Shown piece after piece: positions 17,945 to 26,291 of a stretch of DNA of 64,000 nucleotides (its first letter is position 1; every line of letters begins with the position of its first letter). The stretch lies in the NCBI GenBank assembly GCA_002726205.1, contig PBSL01000014.1, positions 58,920-122,919 on the forward strand, in the 5' to 3' direction. The position numbers and the translations under genes were made by a program. The notes beneath the pieces are model-generated. The model saw nothing but the letters and a program-made list of their open reading frames with translations, ran no database searches and was not told the DNA's origin. Origin of the DNA: Planctomycetaceae bacterium (GTDB lineage Bacteria > Planctomycetota > Planctomycetia > Planctomycetales > Planctomycetaceae).

Positions 17945-19429
17945 CTAGGGCTTGCCGGCGACCGAGAGGGTCTTGTCCAGAAACCTGGTCAACGTGGGAA
18001 CCAATGACGGTTCCAGCGGGAGTTTGGGGTTGGAGTAGGACGGCAATTGCTCGGCGTCGGTGGCGATGTGACGTAGCACGTGGTTCATGTCGTTGACCAC
18101 GGCCAGTTCTGCCGAGGGCAGGGCCGTTTTCAGTGCCCGCGCTGCGGACACCTCGACCTGGATGTCCCGTGTTCCCTGGACGATCAGAATGGGAACTTTC
18201 AAGGTGGCGATGATCCTGGCAGGGTTGTGTTTCATCCAGGAAATCAGGAAGTCCTGGACCGACCGGCGAAACAGCGACTGGAGCAGGGCGGGCACCTCCT
18301 CGACGGTCTGGCCGGCCGCCAGCTTGTCGATGATGGCCGTCGACTGGTCCTTCAGTTTGGGCTGGGCAGCCAGGTTTCTGGCGAGTTGCGTGCGGATCAC
18401 CTTGTCGATCGAGCGGGCGGGGCCGGCAATCGAAACGATGGCGTCGAGGGGGACACGTTGGGCTGTCAGCATCGCGACCAACGATCCCTGGCTGTGTCCG
18501 ATGATGCCAATCCGAGAGAACCGCTTGTCCTTGCGGAGCAGCGAGATCCAGCCGATTGCATCCTCGACCATCACCTGGAAGCGAAAGTCCTTCTCACCCT
18601 CGGCGGCAAACATGCTCTTGCCACTGCCTCGCTTGTCGAACCTCAGTACGGCAATTCCCTTTCTGGCCAGGGCGGTTCCCAGTTTTCTGAGGTAATCGGA
18701 CTTGAGAGCGGGCTGGTTGCCGTGGCGGTCGTTGGGGCCCGAACCGGAGATGACCAGCACGGCCGGGAACGGTCCGTCGCCACTGGGCAGATCGATGCTG
18801 CCATGCAGCGTCCCAAACTCGGTCTCGAGTTGAACGTCCGGTGGGCCGGTGTCGGAGGAGTTGTCGCCGGGTGATTTCGGGTCGGGTGAAGGTGGAGCGG
18901 GCAGGAAAAACAGGCCGGCCACCTGGTGCTCGGCGTCATAGCTCACGCGGAAGATCAGCGACGATTTCTCGAAGGTGCACAGCAGGTCAACGACCTGGTG
19001 TGGGCCCACAACTGTCTGCTTGGCCGCCTTCGCTGTGGACTGGTAGTTGCCCGCCTGCAATTGCACCGTCTGCCAGGTGGTCTCGAGTTTGTCGGCGGGC
19101 AGTGCCTCTTTGACCTTCTCACCGAACGTGTCGGCCGCCGTGGAAAACTCGCCTGCGACGAGCATTGACAGCAAAGCTCGTGCAGCCGACTGCGGAGTCC
19201 AGTCGGTCTGGGCTACGCCCACCTTGTCTTCGACGGACCTTGTTTTCGCCGGCGGTGCGACCGGTTTGGCTTTTGGTTTGGCTGTGGCGGGAGTGGCAAC
19301 TGTGGGTGTGGTCGGGCTTACCGGTGTTGGTGTGACGGCAGGCCCCTGGTCGGTGCAGCCGGTTGTGACCGGGATCAGGACCAGGCAGGCCAGCAGGCCG
19401 GTACCAGCGCAGAAAATACGACGTTTCAT
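17945..19429 (-). CDS. Lipoprotein with DUF3887-like domain and alpha/beta-hydrolase domain
   Basis: 494 aa. An N-terminal signal ends in VTTGC (Cys25), a probable lipobox, followed by a Pro/Thr/Ala-rich tether (about 28-70). Residues about 78-175 resemble DUF3887 (ARALLSMLVAGEFSTAADTF), a domain often found before secreted hydrolases. The rest is an alpha/beta-hydrolase with AVLVISGSGPNDRHGN, RFDKRGSGKS, the nucleophile elbow IGIIGHSQGSLVA and VQGTRDIQVE. It is probably a membrane-anchored esterase or acyl hydrolase facing the periplasm. It lies 38 bp downstream of a sulfatase and is the last gene of the reverse-strand cluster. Confidence 0.92.
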   Translation of the reverse strand: MKRRIFCAGTGLLACLVLIPVTTGCTDQGPAVTPTPVSPTTPTVATPATAKPKAKPVAPPAKTRSVEDKVGVAQTDWTPQSAARALLSMLVAGEFSTAADTFGEKVKEALPADKLETTWQTVQLQAGNYQSTAKAAKQTVVGPHQVVDLLCTFEKSSLIFRVSYDAEHQVAGLFFLPAPPSPDPKSPGDNSSDTGPPDVQLETEFGTLHGSIDLPSGDGPFPAVLVISGSGPNDRHGNQPALKSDYLRKLGTALARKGIAVLRFDKRGSGKSMFAAEGEKDFRFQVMVEDAIGWISLLRKDKRFSRIGIIGHSQGSLVAMLTAQRVPLDAIVSIAGPARSIDKVIRTQLARNLAAQPKLKDQSTAIIDKLAAGQTVEEVPALLQSLFRRSVQDFLISWMKHNPARIIATLKVPILIVQGTRDIQVEVSAARALKTALPSAELAVVNDMNHVLRHIATDAEQLPSYSNPKLPLEPSLVPTLTRFLDKTLSVAGKP

Positions 19430-19467
19430 GAAAGTGTTACTGGTCCTTGGGCGTGATCGGTGTGCCT

Positions 19468-20961
19468 TCAGTCGAGTGGTTTGATCGGATAAGCCTGAGA
19501 CGGCTGATGTTCGCGGGTCATCAGCGTGCGGATGCGGGCTACGATTTCGGGATGGGCAGCAGCGACGTCTCTTGATTCGGAGACGTCTGACTCAAGATCG
19601 AACAACTCGATCTTCAATGGTGCCGGATTGTTTCGCCGGAGGATTTTCTGGCGGACTCCCTTCCATCGCCCCATCCACACTGCCTGCTGGCCGCCGTAGC
19701 CGGAGAACTCCCGGTAGAGGAATGGCCGCGGACGCTGGTTGTTGCCCAACAGGGTCGGGGCAATGCTGACACCGTCGATTCCCTCGGGCAGCGGTTTGCG
19801 GGAACCGATGATGTCGACCAGGGTGGGGACCCAGTCCTCGAGCCCGGTGACCAGGTTGGAGACGCTGCCGGCCTTGACCTGGCCGGGCCAGCGGACGATC
19901 AGCGGCACACGAATCCCGCCCTCGTACAGCGATCCCTTGAGACCGCGCAGCGGCCTGACGCTGGCAAAGAAATCGTAGTCGACCTGTTGCTTGAGATGCG
20001 TGGTGCCGTTGTCAGAGGTAAAAATGACGATCGTGTTGTTTTCCAGTCCGAGTTGTTTGAGCAGTTCGAGCACGCGACCGACGTAACGGTCCATCCGCGT
20101 GATCATCGCGGCGTAGGCGGCCCGGGGGGTGAAGTGGGGCGTGTAGCCCCCACCCTGGAGCTTGGTGAAGGGGGGGTCGTTCCATTTCAGGTCGAGGTAG
20201 GGTTTCAGTTCCTCGTCGGGGACGTGCAGTGCCACGTGGGGGATGACCGTTGGATAGTAAAGAAAGAAAGGACGGTGCCTGTTCTGGCGGATGAAGGCGA
20301 GGGCCTGCTTGTTGATGCGGTCGGGGGCGTAGTCCTGGCCCTTGAACTGTTCGTAGCTGGCCGGATCGGCCGGATCGGCATCCTTGGCCAGCCTGGCGTG
20401 TCCGGGGACCGGCGGCTTGTTGTCCAGTGGGATCCGTTTGTCGTCGCTCCAGAGGTAGGACGGGTAATAGCTGTGGGCATGACGCTGGCAGTTGTAGCCG
20501 AAGAACCGGTCGAAGCCCTGGTTGAGGGGATCGCCCTCGGAACCGGGAAACCCGAGTCCCCACTTGCCGAAGGCACCGGTCACGTAGCGTTCTTCCTTGA
20601 GTAGTTCGGCGAGCGTGATTTCGGTTTCCGGGATTGGTCGTTGTCCCTCGGGCCGAACTTCCCCATTGTTGCGGACATAGGCATGGCCGGGGTGTTTGCC
20701 GGTCATCAGCACACAGCGGGAGGGGGCACACACGGCGTTGCCGGCGTAGTTCCGTGTGAATCGCATGCCCTGCCGGGCCAGGCGGTCCAGATTCGGGGTG
20801 CGGATCTTCTTTTGTCCGTACGACCCCAGTTCGCCATAGCCGAGGTCATCGGCCATGATCAGGACGATGTTGGGCCGGCGGCGTTGTGCGGCCATGACGG
20901 GGTCGGTTGGAGTCAACAGGATGCCCAGCAGGACCGCGGCCAGCAGTTGTCGTGAGTGCAT
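19468..20961 (-). CDS. Secreted arylsulfatase-type sulfatase
   Basis: 497 aa from the ATG at 20961, which starts a signal peptide (RQLLAAVLLGILL) after AAGGAACAC. The reading frame stays open upstream to 21186, but that part would overlap the DUF6817-like gene. NIVLIMADDLGYGELGSYGQ gives the metal Asp pair, and AVCAPSRCVLMTGKHPGH contains the C-x-P-S-R formylglycine site (Cys78). VIFTSDNGTTHL and GLKGSLYEGGIRVPLIVRWPG are typical of arylsulfatase A-like (S1_16-type) enzymes. It sits in the operon containing GH109-like and NeuB-like genes, suggesting a sulfated amino-sugar polymer as substrate (inference). Confidence 0.95.
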   Translation of the reverse strand: MHSRQLLAAVLLGILLTPTDPVMAAQRRRPNIVLIMADDLGYGELGSYGQKKIRTPNLDRLARQGMRFTRNYAGNAVCAPSRCVLMTGKHPGHAYVRNNGEVRPEGQRPIPETEITLAELLKEERYVTGAFGKWGLGFPGSEGDPLNQGFDRFFGYNCQRHAHSYYPSYLWSDDKRIPLDNKPPVPGHARLAKDADPADPASYEQFKGQDYAPDRINKQALAFIRQNRHRPFFLYYPTVIPHVALHVPDEELKPYLDLKWNDPPFTKLQGGGYTPHFTPRAAYAAMITRMDRYVGRVLELLKQLGLENNTIVIFTSDNGTTHLKQQVDYDFFASVRPLRGLKGSLYEGGIRVPLIVRWPGQVKAGSVSNLVTGLEDWVPTLVDIIGSRKPLPEGIDGVSIAPTLLGNNQRPRPFLYREFSGYGGQQAVWMGRWKGVRQKILRRNNPAPLKIELFDLESDVSESRDVAAAHPEIVARIRTLMTREHQPSQAYPIKPLD

Positions 20962-21023
20962 TGGGTGTGTTCCTTGTTCCTTGCCGGTGTCGATGTCGAG
21001 ATCGTGATCAGGGCCTGGGTGGG

Positions 21024-21578
21024 TCAGGTGGTCGATTGCGTGTCCGCCGACGCATAGACCCGATCGTAGGATTCCCGAGCGATGCCCCCAAGCCGCTCGG
21101 CCAGCGCGAGGAATGCGGCGGGGCGGTAATCCCATTTCTGCAGGCGAGGCAATTGCTCGAGCCAGTCGCACAGATGCACCGTGCACAGGTCGGTGAACTG
21201 TGCCTCGTCGAGTGTGATCATCTCACCGGTCAGCCGGTCGCGGATTGCATAGGGGGCCTCGGCGCCGATTTGCTGGTCAAACGTTGAACGGTCCATCACG
21301 CAGTTGACCCACGCCACGAACTCGGCCCGTTCTCCGATCAACGCCTTGATCTCGTCGCGGCGTTCGAGCGGGAAGGAGAACGCCTGGAACATTTCGGTGC
21401 CATAGATCGAGTGGAACATGCCGGCTCGACAGACCGGGGTGTCGGCGTCCCAGACTTCGAGATCGTTGAAGACTCCGACGAGGTGCGCGAGGAACACGGT
21501 CCCGGTGTGCGGGACGTCCTCGGTGCCGAGATCAACCAGAAATCGGGTCATGGCCTTGTATTGGGGGTCGCGGGACAT
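21024..21578 (-). CDS. DUF6817-like protein, possibly HD-superfamily
   Basis: 184 aa, no signal peptide, probably cytoplasmic. DVPHTGTVFLAHLVGVFNDL followed by CRAGMFHSIYGTE (His24, His32, His56) resembles proteins annotated DUF6817; the assignment is from memory. The AGMFHSIYGTE segment is reminiscent of the AALLHDIGK motif of HD metal-dependent phosphohydrolases, but the canonical HD pair is not present. It starts 42 bp after the stop of the NeuB-like gene and ends 62 bp before the sulfatase start, so it probably belongs to the same transcript. No function is known; a role with the sugar-acid synthase is suggested only by position. Confidence 0.85.
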   Translation of the reverse strand: MSRDPQYKAMTRFLVDLGTEDVPHTGTVFLAHLVGVFNDLEVWDADTPVCRAGMFHSIYGTEMFQAFSFPLERRDEIKALIGERAEFVAWVNCVMDRSTFDQQIGAEAPYAIRDRLTGEMITLDEAQFTDLCTVHLCDWLEQLPRLQKWDYRPAAFLALAERLGGIARESYDRVYASADTQSTT

Positions 21579-21620
21579 CGCTGTTTCCTTCGATCGTGGC
21601 TTGGTGGCACTCGGGCGAGA

Positions 21621-22445
21621 CTAGTCGAAATCGACCTCGCGCAAGGCGCCCCGCAGGTGTTCGAGTGCCTTTTGTTCATCCGGGACCGGGCCCTTGTGGT
21701 CGCTACCGAGCATCACTTCGAGCCGGGTGACCTGGTCGACCAGGCCGGCCAGAGTCTCGGGTGTCAATGCCCCTTCGTGATCGTCGCCGGGCATGCGGGT
21801 GTGGAAGCTGAAGTGTTTTTCCAGGACCTCGGCTCCCAGGGCCACGGCGGCCAGGCAGGCCTGGATGCCGCGACTGTGGTCGCTGTAGCCGATCCTGTGA
21901 TCGGGGAATTCGGCCCGCATCGTCGAGATCGCCCGCAGGTTGACGTTGATGTCCTCGGTGGGATACTGGCTGATGCAATGCAGCAGCGTCAGGTTCTGGA
22001 TGTCTGCCAGGCAGGCGACCCCCTCGCGGATTTCCTCGATCGTGGCGCCACCGGTCGAGAGGTAGACGGTCGTGAGGCGATCGGCCCGTTCGTTGACGTA
22101 GCGGAGCAGGTCGTGGTCGGTGATGCGACTGGAGGCGAGTTTCAGGGACTGCAATCCCATCTTGTCGACCAGGAAGTCAGTCGATCGTCGGGTGAAGGTG
22201 GAGCTGAGGAACTCGATGCCCAGGTCGCCACAGAGTTCCTGCATCTGGAAGTGGACCGCCTCGGGCATCTCGACACCCTTGAACCAGTCGTGCCACGGGT
22301 GATCCTTGCCGAACTGGTCGGCCGTGTAAGTCTGAAACTTCGCGATGGTCCCGCCCGCGGCGGCGACTTCCTCGACCATCCCCCGGCAGACGTCCCACCG
22401 TCCGTAGTGGTTTTCGCCGATCTCGGCGATGATGATCGTCTTCAC
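21621..22445 (-). CDS. NeuB/SpsE-like sialic-acid-synthase-family TIM barrel, lacking the SAF domain
   Basis: 274 aa from a GTG at 22445, supported by GGAGAGG five bases upstream and by the immediate start of the barrel strand IIIAEIGENHYG. Family landmarks are IAKFQTY (Lys36), LSSTFTRRS, LKLAS (Lys102), LLHCISQYP (His156), IGYSDHS (His190) and LEKHFSF (His211), the last two matching the metal-binding His pair of NeuB. Known enzymes condense a hexosamine with phosphoenolpyruvate to make nonulosonic acids. Two oddities: the usual C-terminal antifreeze-like (SAF) domain is absent, and the acidic residue five positions after the second Lys (KxxSGE in NeuB) is Arg107. Catalysis may therefore differ. 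Confidence 0.88.
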   Translation of the reverse strand: MKTIIIAEIGENHYGRWDVCRGMVEEVAAAGGTIAKFQTYTADQFGKDHPWHDWFKGVEMPEAVHFQMQELCGDLGIEFLSSTFTRRSTDFLVDKMGLQSLKLASSRITDHDLLRYVNERADRLTTVYLSTGGATIEEIREGVACLADIQNLTLLHCISQYPTEDINVNLRAISTMRAEFPDHRIGYSDHSRGIQACLAAVALGAEVLEKHFSFHTRMPGDDHEGALTPETLAGLVDQVTRLEVMLGSDHKGPVPDEQKALEHLRGALREVDFD

Positions 22446-22482
22446 CGCTGCCTCTCCGGGTGGTTTGCGGGGGTGGGGAGTG

Positions 22483-23826
22483 TCAGGCTCCGATGATTCC
22501 CAGGGGCTGGTTGGTCTTCCAGCGACCGCGAGTGAAATCGGGGACATCGACCGGTTTGCTGCGGTGGCTCACCGATTTTTCGCTGACGTGAGAAATGACA
22601 CTCCAGGCGGCGGCATCGTAGACGTCCATGTCCGGTTCGGTGCCGGTGTGCAGGCACTCGATCAGCCGGTAGATTTCCATGAAGTCCATTCCCCCGTGCC
22701 CCTTGCCCTGGGCCTCGCGGGTCAACTTCCGCCAGAGCGGGTGGTCGAATTTCTCCAGGTAATTGTCGATCGACTCCCACTTGTGGCCGTGGGCGTTGGT
22801 TTCCAGGGCGATGCGATCGGGATAACCCCGGACGATTCCCTTCGTGCCCTGGACCATGTTGATCCGACTGTAGGGCCTTGGCAGTTGAGTACCGTGGCCG
22901 ACGGTGATCGTGCGCCCCTGCTTGGTCCGGATCATCGTCGTGTTGACATCGCCCAGGGCGTACTTGCGGGTGGCCAGGGGATGGTCCTTGCCGAAACGGT
23001 TGCCGTAGTGGATGTTCAATCCTCGCGAGATGCTGCTCATCGAGACCAGGTAATCGAACTGGTCGCCGCGGTTGATATTCATGCACTGGGCAACCGGGCC
23101 CAGGCCGTGGGTGGGGTAGAGGTTTCCATCGCGGCGAATCATGTTTTCCAGTCGCCAGCGAACATCGCCATCGGGACTGATCAACTCGCGATCCTCGCGA
23201 AGTTCGTGCATGTATCCGGCCTCGCCGTGAATCAACTCTCCGAGGAATCCCTGGCGAACCATGTTCAGGACCATCATTTCGGTCCGACCGTAGCAGCAGT
23301 TCTCGAGCATGACGCAATGCCGGTGATATTTTTCGGCCGTCTCGACCATTTCCCAGCATTCGTCGATCGTTACCGCCGCGGGCACTTCGGTCACCGCGTG
23401 GTGCCCGGACTTCATGGCCGAAACACAGACGGGGACGTGCCAGCGCCAGGGTGTGGCCGTCAGCACCATGTCCAGGTCGTCTCGTTCGCAGAGGCGTTCG
23501 AAGTCGCGTTCGTCGGGGAAATACCCGTCGGGCTTGGCCTGGCCGGCCTTGACGGTGGCTTCCTGTGCCAGGCGGACACGATCCTCCAGCAGATCACACA
23601 CGGCACGGACTTCGACATGTTCCTGGTCCAGCAGCAGTCGTAACAGCGACGCGCCGCGGCCGCCGATGCCCACCACGCCAATACGGACACGGGGAATCGG
23701 AGTCAGCCGCTGTTGGTTTTTCTTGCTGGCGGCCTGGGCCGGTTCGGACATTCCGCCCAGGGCCAGGCCGGCGCCGACAGTGGCTCCAAGTTTCATGGCG
23801 TCGCGTCGGTCAACCGTGTCGTTCAT
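22483..23826 (-). CDS. GH109-like alpha-N-acetylgalactosaminidase (Gfo/Idh/MocA fold), Tat-exported
   Basis: 447 aa. GAGGAG lies six bases before the ATG at 23826. A Tat signal (DRRDAMKLGATVGAG) leads to VRIGVVGIGGRGASLL, the NAD-binding motif. The middle region is strongly GH109-like: MLENCCYGRTEMMVLNMVRQG, NLYPTHGLGPVAQCMNINRG, PRPYSRINMVQGTKG, GHGGMDFMEIYRLIECLH and VYDAAAWS. The Tyr237-Pro-Thr-His240 element matches the active-site YPTH of characterised GH109 enzymes, which release N-acetylgalactosamine by an NAD-dependent oxidation-elimination mechanism. It is the likely first gene of a five-gene reverse operon and faces the ceramidase-like gene across 186 bp. Substrate specificity within GH109 cannot be read from the sequence. 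Confidence 0.92.
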   Translation of the reverse strand: MNDTVDRRDAMKLGATVGAGLALGGMSEPAQAASKKNQQRLTPIPRVRIGVVGIGGRGASLLRLLLDQEHVEVRAVCDLLEDRVRLAQEATVKAGQAKPDGYFPDERDFERLCERDDLDMVLTATPWRWHVPVCVSAMKSGHHAVTEVPAAVTIDECWEMVETAEKYHRHCVMLENCCYGRTEMMVLNMVRQGFLGELIHGEAGYMHELREDRELISPDGDVRWRLENMIRRDGNLYPTHGLGPVAQCMNINRGDQFDYLVSMSSISRGLNIHYGNRFGKDHPLATRKYALGDVNTTMIRTKQGRTITVGHGTQLPRPYSRINMVQGTKGIVRGYPDRIALETNAHGHKWESIDNYLEKFDHPLWRKLTREAQGKGHGGMDFMEIYRLIECLHTGTEPDMDVYDAAAWSVISHVSEKSVSHRSKPVDVPDFTRGRWKTNQPLGIIGA

Positions 23827-24012
23827 CTGTGGCTCCTCACCGGTCGGGAAGGTGGTGTGGACAGGATTGTTGTGTCGTGATCAATCTCACGGTGCAATCG
23901 AGTGAGTGTCACTGGCAATTGCCGTGGACATCCGTGATTCTAGCCACTTTCCTTACCGTCATGCACGGGAAGTCGCCGTGTTCGGGATCTGATTGATCGA
24001 GGTCAAGTTGCC

Positions 24013-25461
24013 ATGCAGGTTGCCGCTGCGTCATTCAACAACACGATTCCACAGGGTTCACCGACGGGTAGCCATACCGGCGCCGTCGTCGAAGAGTCGC
24101 ATGGATTTCAGCAGACCCGGATCCTGCTGTTGCATGAAGCCGGCCGGGACATCTGCATTGTCTCCAGCGACTTTCCGACCAACACGGTGCCCATCTCCGA
24201 CCGCATCCGGGACACCCTGGCCGAGATCCTGAAGATGCCCCGCTCGCACGTCGTCAACTGTTCCAGTCACAACCACTGTTCGACATCGTTGGCCGAAAAC
24301 ACGTTCGAACCGTACCAGGCTGGTCGTTTTCGCAGGTACCGTCGTAAGAAGGTCTGTCGGCTGACAAAGGTGGGCCGGGTGTTCATGAAGGACCTGAAAT
24401 CGGCGGCGAGAAAACTCCGACGAGAGTTGATCGATGCCACGACCTGGTGGGCCGAGGGGCAAGAAGCGCGGATCAGCTATCACCGCAAGGCCCGGCGTGC
24501 CGATGGCAGTTCGTATTTCATGCGCGAGGCCGATCGCGTGGCCGTCGGCCGCGATTACCATGGCGACATTGAAACCCGGGCGCCGGTTGTCACTTTTCGG
24601 CGTGACGATGGATCGACCGTGGCGGCGTTGGCGCAGTTCGCAGCTCATCCGGTGACGGCCTACCATCCCGAGAAGCCTTTGGCACACGGCGAGTATCCGT
24701 CGGTTGCCGTCAATCTGCTCTCCGAACATCTGGCCAGCGATGGGAGCGGCCCACCGGTGGCGTTCTTGCAGGGATGCTGCGGGGACATCAACACCAAGAA
24801 GATGTTCGTCGGAGGGGTGGAAACCGCCGAACGGCATGGTCGTCTGCTGGGGAAATCCTACATCTCGGCCACCAGGAGACTTCAACGCAGTGAAACGGAA
24901 AAACTGGATCTGGCTGTTGTGACGGCGCCGGTTCCACTGGCCGAGTTGCCGTCGGTGCGGACACTCGAGCGGGAACGCGCCGAAATGGAAGATTTCGTGC
25001 AACGAGCCATCGAGGGCGATGAGGACACGTTGACGTGCGTGGGCCTGAACTTTCCCCGTCGACTGTCTCCTTTGTACCGGGCCAGGCTGGTGGAAATGCC
25101 GCTTGCCTGGAACCACTGGGCCCTGTCGCAGCATCGTCGCGGACGAGCCGACCGTGTTGCCAGGACTCTCGATCTCGAAATGCAGGTCCTGCGGATCGGT
25201 GACGTCGGAATCGTCGGCATGCCCTGCGAGCCGTTTCAGGGCATCGGACGACAGATCGTAGGCGAGTCACCGTTTCCGTTGACGATCCCGGTCGGCTACG
25301 CCAACTACAGTTACGGCTACATCACCGATTCTCCCAACACCGGTGATGGAGAATACATGAGCAGTTTTTACCGGTACTCGCGGTTCCGGGCCCCATTGAA
25401 ACGCCCGGCCGGCGACGTGTTGGCCCGGGTTGGTGTCAGGACCCTCAAGAGCCTGATCTGA
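24013..25461 (+). CDS. Neutral/alkaline ceramidase-like metallohydrolase, nucleophile Ser missing
   Basis: 482 aa with no signal peptide. GAGG at 23999-24002 supports the ATG at 24013. The architecture follows neutral/alkaline ceramidases: VNCSSHNHCS (His86/88) for the first zinc His motif, LAQFAAHPVTAYH (His212), FLQGCCGDINT at 252-261, MPCEPFQ (Glu406) and VGYANYSYGYITDS with the zinc-site Tyr. In ceramidases the third block reads QSNxGD with Ser as nucleophile; here that residue is Gly254. The zinc ligands look intact but the hydrolase is probably not a ceramidase. It is followed after 26 bp by an acyltransferase gene and diverges from the GH109-like gene. Confidence 0.85.
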   Translation: MQVAAASFNNTIPQGSPTGSHTGAVVEESHGFQQTRILLLHEAGRDICIVSSDFPTNTVPISDRIRDTLAEILKMPRSHVVNCSSHNHCSTSLAENTFEPYQAGRFRRYRRKKVCRLTKVGRVFMKDLKSAARKLRRELIDATTWWAEGQEARISYHRKARRADGSSYFMREADRVAVGRDYHGDIETRAPVVTFRRDDGSTVAALAQFAAHPVTAYHPEKPLAHGEYPSVAVNLLSEHLASDGSGPPVAFLQGCCGDINTKKMFVGGVETAERHGRLLGKSYISATRRLQRSETEKLDLAVVTAPVPLAELPSVRTLERERAEMEDFVQRAIEGDEDTLTCVGLNFPRRLSPLYRARLVEMPLAWNHWALSQHRRGRADRVARTLDLEMQVLRIGDVGIVGMPCEPFQGIGRQIVGESPFPLTIPVGYANYSYGYITDSPNTGDGEYMSSFYRYSRFRAPLKRPAGDVLARVGVRTLKSLI

Positions 25462-25487
25462 TCGAGGATCGGGCGGGAGAGATTTCA

Positions 25488-26195
25488 ATGAGCGAATCCG
25501 AACGGATCGAGCAGGAGTTTCCTTTCGCCGAGATCGGCGAGGGAACAATCGTCGAACCCGATGTGATCGTCGGATTTCAGTACCACGCCGACTGCGGAAC
25601 GGCCCGTGTCGGACGCAACGGAATCCTGCGGCGAGGGACACTCATCTATGGCGATGTGGAACTGGGCGACTACTTCCAGACCGGGCACAACACGGTCATC
25701 CGGGCCAAGGTTCGGGCCGGAGATTATTGCACGCTCTGTAACCAGTCGACGCTGGAAGGCGTGGTCCGCATGGGCACCGGCGTCCGGATCATGTCCCATG
25801 TCTATGTTCCCACCAGGACCTGGTTTGGTGATCACGTGTTTGTCGGCCCGGGCGTCAATTTCCTGAACAGCCGCTACCCGGGGCGACTTCCCGATCTGCC
25901 GACACCACGAGGGGCGACCGTCGAGGATGAAGTGATGATCGGGGGCGGTGTGACGGTGATGGCAGGAATCACGATTGGCCGGCGAAGCTTCATTGCCGCC
26001 GGGGCGGTAGTGACCTGCGACATTCCGCCGGAGAGTTTCGTGAGAGGATGTCCCGGTCGGATCGAGCCGCTGCCCGAGAAGCTCGATGTGAAGATGGAAC
26101 GGTCGCTGGCCATCCAGTCGCTGGACCTGTGGCATCCGGGCATGCCCGACCTGGGTGCGGTGGATTGGCCGCCCGACTGGCCCGAGGTGTGGTAG
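25488..26195 (+). CDS. Left-handed beta-helix (hexapeptide) acyltransferase, WbpD/NeuD-like
   Basis: 235 aa. GGGAGAGA precedes the ATG. From about residue 15 to 195 there are many imperfect [LIV]-G-x4 hexapeptide turns (VELGDYF, VRAGDYC, VRMGTGV, TWFGDHV, GGGVTVMAGITIGRRSFIAA), ending in AGAVVTCDIPPESFVRGCPG, the standard end of sugar N- or O-acetyltransferases. The insertion NSRYPGRLPDLPTPRGATV resembles the loop in WbpD-type UDP-sugar N-acetyltransferases. A tail of about 45 residues follows the helix. It is probably cytoplasmic, acetyl-CoA dependent, and in an operon with the ceramidase-like gene. Confidence 0.92.
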   Translation: MSESERIEQEFPFAEIGEGTIVEPDVIVGFQYHADCGTARVGRNGILRRGTLIYGDVELGDYFQTGHNTVIRAKVRAGDYCTLCNQSTLEGVVRMGTGVRIMSHVYVPTRTWFGDHVFVGPGVNFLNSRYPGRLPDLPTPRGATVEDEVMIGGGVTVMAGITIGRRSFIAAGAVVTCDIPPESFVRGCPGRIEPLPEKLDVKMERSLAIQSLDLWHPGMPDLGAVDWPPDWPEVW

Positions 26196-26291
26196 GGTGT
26201 CGGCACGAATCACCGACAACGAAATTGACCGCTCCTGCTGTCTGCGGTCAAAATAGAGGGTCGGCCGAGGTTCTGGCGAGGCGAGAGGGTG

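Noticed and set aside
20962-21186. N-terminal extension of the sulfatase frame upstream of ATG 20961
   Set aside because: It would overlap the DUF6817-like gene by about 160 bp and place 75 unrelated residues before a clear signal peptide.
22483-23826. Reading the GH109-like gene as an ordinary Gfo/Idh/MocA sugar dehydrogenase
   Set aside because: The fold is the same, but the NLYPTHGLGPVAQ, PRPYSRINMVQGTKG and GHGGMDF blocks are specific to the GH109 group.
24013-25461. Calling this gene a true neutral ceramidase
   Set aside because: The catalytic Ser position is Gly and there is no secretion signal, so only the fold-level name is supported.
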